Positions 60,020-64,000 of a DNA stretch of 64,000 nucleotides are shown here, piece after piece; the stretch's first letter is position 1; each line of letters opens with the position of its first letter. The stretch covers positions 186,001-250,000 of the forward strand of contig JABDNH010000003.1 of assembly GCA_013001055.1 (NCBI GenBank). Direction: 5' to 3'. Source of the stretch: Sphingomonas sp. (GTDB lineage Bacteria; Pseudomonadota; Alphaproteobacteria; Sphingomonadales; Sphingomonadaceae). A program made the position numbers and the translations under genes. The notes beneath the pieces were generated by a model. That model saw only the letters and a list, made by a program, of their open reading frames with translations, ran no database searches and was not told the origin of the DNA.

Positions 60020-62008
60020 CTACTCCATCGGCGTGTAGATATATTCATGCTGTGCATCGGCCAGCACCAGTGTGCCATCGTCGCGCATCAGGATCGGCAC
60101 TCCGCGCAGGAAACTGGGCTCGAACGTCACGAAGCTCGTCGAGCCATCTTCTTCCTTACGCGTCGCCACTTCGGCTCGGCCGTTGGGAAAGTCGAAGAAG
60201 AGCCGGTCGCCCTCGGTCACCACCGACAGCTGGCCCAGCGCATCGTTGGTGTAGGCGGGGGCAAGCTTCGCGACCATGTCGGCGTTCGCCGGCCTATCGA
60301 GCTTTTCCCAGAATTTCGGGAAGGCCTCTTCCATCTGCTCGACAGCGCGTTCGATATCGTTTGCCGCATCGGGTTCGTCGCCAAAGACCAGCTCGTTAAA
60401 ACGATCGAAGCTTTCGGCAATGAGCCCCATCCCGCCGCTGCCATTGGTCAGCATCACGATAGCAATGCCGCGGTCGGTATAGACCTGGTAATTGCTCTGG
60501 TAGCCGAAGGTCGAACCGCCATGGAAGGTGGTGGGAAGTCCTTTCACCTCGCCGGTCATGATACCCATGCCGTAATGGCTGTCGGCGCCCATCGCGACCT
60601 GCGGCGCGCGGCGATCGAAGACGGCGGCCTCGGGCATTACCCGCTCGCCCGCCGTGTTGACCCCGCCGCTCATTTCGTTGGCGACATATTTGGCAAAGCT
60701 GTCGATATCCGCCCACAGCGCCCCCGCCGGGCGGACGGGATAGATGGCCTCGTTGAAATCGACCGTGTGTGCAGCCGCATTCATCTCGGCATCGAGACCG
60801 TGGGGCGCGGCATAATTACCCGCCGCCGCTTCGGAAACGCGGAAGGTGACATTGTCCATGCCGAGCGGCGCGAAGACGCGCTCCTGCATGGCGCGGTCAT
60901 AGGCAGCGCCCACTTCCATGTCGGGGTACAGCACGTGCCCTGCGACATAGCCCGCCGCCGCCGCGATGGTGTTGTTATACTGGAAGAGCTCGCCAAAATC
61001 GGTCGTCGGCTGCGTGGCAGCCAACAGGTCGAAAGTGTTCGACGCGGGCGTCCCCTCCGGCTGGTTGAGCACCCATTCGAGGTCCTTACGCGGCAGGCCG
61101 GTACACGCGCAGATGAGATGCTTGACCAGGACCTTCTCGGTCGTTGCGGCATCACCGAGCTTGAAATCGGCCATGTAGTTGGTGACCGGCTGGTCGTAGG
61201 CGATGAGCCCGTCTTCGACCATCGTGCCGATCAGCAGCGTGGTCATGCCCTTGGTGTTAGAGCCGACCATGAAGAGCGTGTCGGTATCCACCGGTTCGCC
61301 CGTCTCGACGCTTTTGACGCCAAGGCCCGCGCTATGGACGATCTGGCCATTCTTGATGATGGCGACCGCCGCGCCGGGGATTTTGAGATCGGCCATCGCG
61401 CCTTCGATAAAGCCGGTCCATTCGGCGATCAGCGCGGGCGTCAATTCTGCTGTGGGATTGTCGGCAAGGCTGACTTCCTCGAAATCGCCCGGCTTGAGGC
61501 CCGCATTGAACTGGCCGAATTGCGCGCCGCGGCGTTCCGCCGTCGCCAGCGCGATATCGGCAAAGATCGCCGTCCATTGACCGTTCTTGAGCAGGGCGAC
61601 GGCCTGCGCGAAGCGGCGCTCGGCCGGCGGATAGGGATAGTTTGCAACATAGCCTGATTCCCAGCCTTGATTGCCGGGGATCTCGGTCTCGTTGGCGGCT
61701 GTGAGCGAGAAGTCGGGATTGACAATCGCCCAGCCCTTGGCGATCGCGTCGGGTCCGTCTTCAGCACCCTCGATTTCGACCAGCGTGATGCTGCTGTCGC
61801 CTTCGGGCAGCGTGAAGACATAAGTGCCGTTTTCGACTGTCATCGTCCAATCATCGGGGATGACGTATTCCGTGCCGCGTGGGGTGGTGGCAGGCGCCTG
61901 CGCGTTGGCCTCCTGCACCGTGGAAAGTGCGGCGGCGGGCGCTAAGGCAAGCGGCGCTGCGGCTGCACTAAGGAATAGCGCAGCGCGCACGGTTGCAGTG
62001 ATTTTCAT
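60020..62008 (-). CDS. Secreted serine hydrolase (class C beta-lactamase-like)
   Basis: An exported protein of 662 aa. A signal peptide (TATVRAALFLSAAAAPLALAPAAA) and an N-terminal region of about 160 residues unique to this type are followed by a penicillin-binding/beta-lactamase-like domain with SxxK (GSNTKGMT), YxN (FQYNN) and HxG (TFHGGST). The C-terminal 130 residues form the lipocalin-like extension of several esterases/D-aminopeptidases. True antibiotic hydrolysis is not implied; peptidase or esterase activity is more typical. ATG 62008 starts the signal peptide. Confidence 0.85.
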   Translation of the reverse strand: MKITATVRAALFLSAAAAPLALAPAAALSTVQEANAQAPATTPRGTEYVIPDDWTMTVENGTYVFTLPEGDSSITLVEIEGAEDGPDAIAKGWAIVNPDFSLTAANETEIPGNQGWESGYVANYPYPPAERRFAQAVALLKNGQWTAIFADIALATAERRGAQFGQFNAGLKPGDFEEVSLADNPTAELTPALIAEWTGFIEGAMADLKIPGAAVAIIKNGQIVHSAGLGVKSVETGEPVDTDTLFMVGSNTKGMTTLLIGTMVEDGLIAYDQPVTNYMADFKLGDAATTEKVLVKHLICACTGLPRKDLEWVLNQPEGTPASNTFDLLAATQPTTDFGELFQYNNTIAAAAGYVAGHVLYPDMEVGAAYDRAMQERVFAPLGMDNVTFRVSEAAAGNYAAPHGLDAEMNAAAHTVDFNEAIYPVRPAGALWADIDSFAKYVANEMSGGVNTAGERVMPEAAVFDRRAPQVAMGADSHYGMGIMTGEVKGLPTTFHGGSTFGYQSNYQVYTDRGIAIVMLTNGSGGMGLIAESFDRFNELVFGDEPDAANDIERAVEQMEEAFPKFWEKLDRPANADMVAKLAPAYTNDALGQLSVVTEGDRLFFDFPNGRAEVATRKEEDGSTSFVTFEPSFLRGVPILMRDDGTLVLADAQHEYIYTPME

Positions 62009-62152
62009 GATGTTCCCCCTAGAATTGGCTCTTGCGTCGATCCAACAACAGGGAGACGGCAAAGTCCATCACGGGACGGCAAGCCGCATCGCTATTCGAC
62101 CAACGGTGACGAGTTCGAGCCCTGGCGGCCCCTGCGCTAAGGCAGTAGAGCG

Positions 62153-62329
62153 CTAGCTGCAGGCATAGCCGCCCGCGTCGACCCCGTCGTAGGTCAGCGT
62201 GCAAAAACCGTCCGCGATGTCTTCGTCAACGGCCCAGCGATTTTTCGCCGGTACGATGTCTCCGGTCACGATTGGCACCAGCAGCGCCACCATGATGACC
62301 ATCGCCATGTTGCTCATTAGCAGTCGCAT
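62153..62329 (-). CDS. Short exported or membrane protein (58 aa)
   Basis: This gene is below the ORF-track length limit. It reads MRLLMSNMAMVIMVALLVPIV then TGDIVPAKNRWAVDEDIADG and ends GYACS, with two Cys (FCTLT, YACS). The N-terminal hydrophobic segment could be a signal peptide or a single membrane anchor. SD GGGGATGGAAG precedes the ATG at 62329. Function unknown. The following 145 bp (upstream of the serine hydrolase start) holds no gene. Confidence 0.5.
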   Translation of the reverse strand: MRLLMSNMAMVIMVALLVPIVTGDIVPAKNRWAVDEDIADGFCTLTYDGVDAGGYACS

Positions 62330-62557
62330 CTTCCATCCCCTTTCGACAAAGCTGTTGTATGCCGGACCCGCGCGAACATCCTTGGAAGATGATGAAAAGA
62401 TTCTGAAAACTTAATCAGGGTTAGTTTTCGCGGCACGTCGAGACATTGATGCCACACCGGCTGCATAACGATTTCCTCAACGTTTTTAGGGGGTTCCATC
62501 ACGCGGCACTTAAAGATAACCCTGTTTGCAGCGTAATTGGGGTTGGGGAACTGGGCC

Positions 62558-62878
62558 GTGGCCGACATTTTCATTTCGTACAAGAAGGAAGACCGGAAGG
62601 TTACCGAGGCGCTTGCGGCCGCGCTTGAGGCCGAAGGTCTGAGCGTTTGGTGGGACAATGCGCTCAATCCGAAAGCGGCTTGGGACTCGATTATCGAGCA
62701 GGAAATCGCTGCGGCGAGGAAGGTGCTCGTCTTGTGGAGCCCGCGCGCGGTCAAGTCGGACTGGGTGCGCTCGGAAGCCCATTATGCGCAAGATCATGGC
62801 AAGATGGTGCCAGTGAAGATTGAGGAGTGCACGCTACCCCTCGCCTTCATGCTTCGCCAGGCGGTGGGACTTGTCTAG
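62558..62878 (+). CDS. TIR-domain protein, N-terminal part of a frame-split gene
   Basis: This reads GTG GCC GAC..., giving MADIFISYKKEDRKVTEAL, then GLSVWWDNALNPKAAWDSIIEQEIAAARKVLVLWSP and SDWVRSEAHYAQDHGKMVPVKI, a complete bacterial TIR domain of about 106 residues. Bacterial TIR domains often cleave NAD+. The stop TAG at 62876 ends the frame right after MLRQAVGLV. Removing one G from GGTGGGAC would instead continue QAVDLSSQDFSQSNPEW into the next frame, as in sphingomonad TIR-TPR proteins. The track's earlier start (62537) has no SD; GTG 62558 is preferred. Confidence 0.7.
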   Translation: MADIFISYKKEDRKVTEALAAALEAEGLSVWWDNALNPKAAWDSIIEQEIAAARKVLVLWSPRAVKSDWVRSEAHYAQDHGKMVPVKIEECTLPLAFMLRQAVGLV

Positions 62879-64000
62879 CCAGGACTTCTCTCAATCCAAT
62901 CCCGAGTGGCAGCGCCTCCTCGAGTGGATTGCGGAGAAAGATAGCGCGCGCGTCACGAGTGAGCAGCTTGGCGAAGCGACACCAGCGCCCCGGCTCAAGA
63001 ACAAAAGCTGGCTCGGCCCCAGGAAGCGACCGGCCATCGCCTTTGGGCTTGCCGGACTGATCGCCATTGGCGCTGCGGGCTTCAGCTTTTTGGGCGCTGG
63101 GCAGGCCGAGCCGGAACTACCCCAGCCGGACGTGGTGATCGACCTGTTCGAATCACGGTCGGACATCATCCCGGCTGGCTTTGTGCAGACCATGCACGAT
63201 GAAATGGCGACCGATTTCTCTGCGTCCTCGCGCATAACACCCGAAGACGGGGACGGTACGCGGCGGCTCGACGCGTACCAGCTTCAAGGCTCGATTGACG
63301 CAACCGACGAAGACGTGCGTATTTTTGCGCGCATTTTTGCCCCCGGCATCGATGGCCCCGTGCTGACGACGCGCATGGAGCGGCCGACCGAACAGATGGA
63401 CGCGCTACCGCTGACCGTCGGCAGCAGGCTAGCCAGCCTCATGCGCTGCGTAGCGACCGCTAGCGACAGCACCGGGAGCGATATCGTTCGCTTGCCCGAG
63501 CCCGCGATCAAACCGTGGGCCGATTTTTGCCGCATGACGACTGTCGAAAGTGCCGATATGGGATCGCGCGTTGCCACGCTGCGGAGCGTGGTTGAAGCGG
63601 CGCCCGACTTTGCCAATGGTTGGGCCAATCTCGGCGAGAATCTTGTTTGGGCGAGCCGCGGCAGAGGCGACGAAGGCCGCGCGATGGTTGCCGAAGCCGA
63701 GGCCGCGCTGGACAGGGCGATCGAGCTCGATGACACTACTGCCAAGGCCTATGCCGTCAAAGCGCTAATCGCGCTCGGGATCACCACCGGCAGTTTCGAC
63801 ACAGACAGTCAGGCCACGACATTGGGCAATTTCGATGAATGGGAGAGGCTTGCGCAGCAATCGCTTGACGCACGACCGAGCGATTGCGGCTGCGAAGGCC
63901 CGCAATATGCCCGCGCCAAGCAAATCCTCGGTCAGCCGTCACAAGCCTTGCCGTTGTATCGCCAGGCTGTGAACCAGGACCGCCGTAACATGGGCCATCT
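62871..64000 (+). CDS. TM-TPR-like continuation of the TIR gene, partial at window end
   Basis: This frame is open from about 62868 to the last base and was missed by the ORF track because it runs off the window. It encodes a link (DLSSQDFSQSNPEWQRLLEW), a basic stretch, one transmembrane helix (AIAFGLAGLIAIGAAGFSFLG), an extracytoplasmic region of about 130 residues (VVIDLFESRSDIIPAGFVQT..., two Cys) and TPR-like helices (ANGWANLGENLVWAS, ALDRAIELDDTTAKAYAVKALIAL). A TTG at 62871 could start it, coupled to the TIR gene, or it may be the displaced second half of one protein. The 3' end lies outside the window. Confidence 0.6.
   Translation, partial: MSSQDFSQSNPEWQRLLEWIAEKDSARVTSEQLGEATPAPRLKNKSWLGPRKRPAIAFGLAGLIAIGAAGFSFLGAGQAEPELPQPDVVIDLFESRSDIIPAGFVQTMHDEMATDFSASSRITPEDGDGTRRLDAYQLQGSIDATDEDVRIFARIFAPGIDGPVLTTRMERPTEQMDALPLTVGSRLASLMRCVATASDSTGSDIVRLPEPAIKPWADFCRMTTVESADMGSRVATLRSVVEAAPDFANGWANLGENLVWASRGRGDEGRAMVAEAEAALDRAIELDDTTAKAYAVKALIALGITTGSFDTDSQATTLGNFDEWERLAQQSLDARPSDCGCEGPQYARAKQILGQPSQALPLYRQAVNQDRRNMGH

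Noticed and set aside
60047-61657. 536-aa plus-strand ORF
   Set aside because: Antisense to the serine hydrolase, which carries SxxK, YxN and HxG motifs.

Overview
The window comes from a GC-rich alphaproteobacterium, most likely of the order Sphingomonadales. Several signs point that way: a circularly permuted (two-piece) tmRNA gene, a UrcA-family secreted protein, a DUF6456 protein next to an XRE regulator, an HWE-type histidine kinase, an alphaproteobacterial RpoH-type promoter (CTTG-N17-CCTATAT) before dnaK, and many small acidic lipoproteins. It reads as ordinary, gene-dense chromosome. I see no rRNA, CRISPR array, insertion sequence, integrase or phage gene.

Layout, left to right. Bases 1-8600 hold the end of a hybrid HWE kinase, a secreted metallo-beta-lactamase-fold hydrolase, dnaJ-dnaK, a GT87-like membrane glycosyltransferase, fabG-fabD and an outer-membrane beta-barrel protein. 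Bases 8600-18500 hold a Rieske oxygenase, the ribosomal operon rpsF-rpsR-rplI, two tiny overlapping genes, a BTAD-type regulator, UrcA, GST, a divergent DUF6456/XRE pair, a DUF421 membrane protein, tRNA-Val(TAC), a winged-helix regulator, a CysQ-like phosphatase and an SDR enzyme. Bases 18600-30800 are dominated by a leucine/isovalerate catabolic cluster: both subunits of 3-methylcrotonyl-CoA carboxylase, isovaleryl-CoA dehydrogenase and a thiolase. Three c-type cytochrome genes, an amidohydrolase, a LytTR membrane regulator, small membrane proteins and a secreted Hcp-like protein are interleaved with it.

Bases 30900-44800 hold three related small lipoproteins, an SH3 protein, a nitronate monooxygenase-like flavoprotein, nadC, a metallophosphoesterase, an APH-fold kinase, an M3 metallopeptidase, a Nudix-TPM-TPM-LemA operon, mscL and a large secreted amidohydrolase. 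Bases 44900-48600 hold a small membrane protein, the permuted ssrA gene (absent from the ORF track), four consecutive small acidic lipoproteins, a second Nudix hydrolase, an extensin-like protein and a SWIB-domain protein. Bases 48700-56100 hold an LD-carboxypeptidase divergent from a Mur ligase, a putative 2H phosphoesterase, a HAD phosphatase, a LytS/LytTR two-component pair and a secreted methyltransferase-like protein. Bases 56100-56900 have no convincing protein gene. They appear to contain an independently transcribed, highly structured RNA of about 490 nt with its own promoter and terminator, which I cannot assign to a family. The window ends with a UvrD/PcrA helicase, a Pr6Pr-family membrane protein, a serine hydrolase, a 58-aa secreted or membrane peptide and a TIR-domain protein. 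The TIR protein's membrane/TPR half continues in another frame to the window edge.

Most genes are metabolic or envelope housekeeping. The items that most repay a second look are the unassigned structured RNA (56178-56667), the frame-split TIR-TM-TPR gene at the right edge, the permuted tmRNA with two hairpins sharing an identical loop, and the runs of small lipoproteins.
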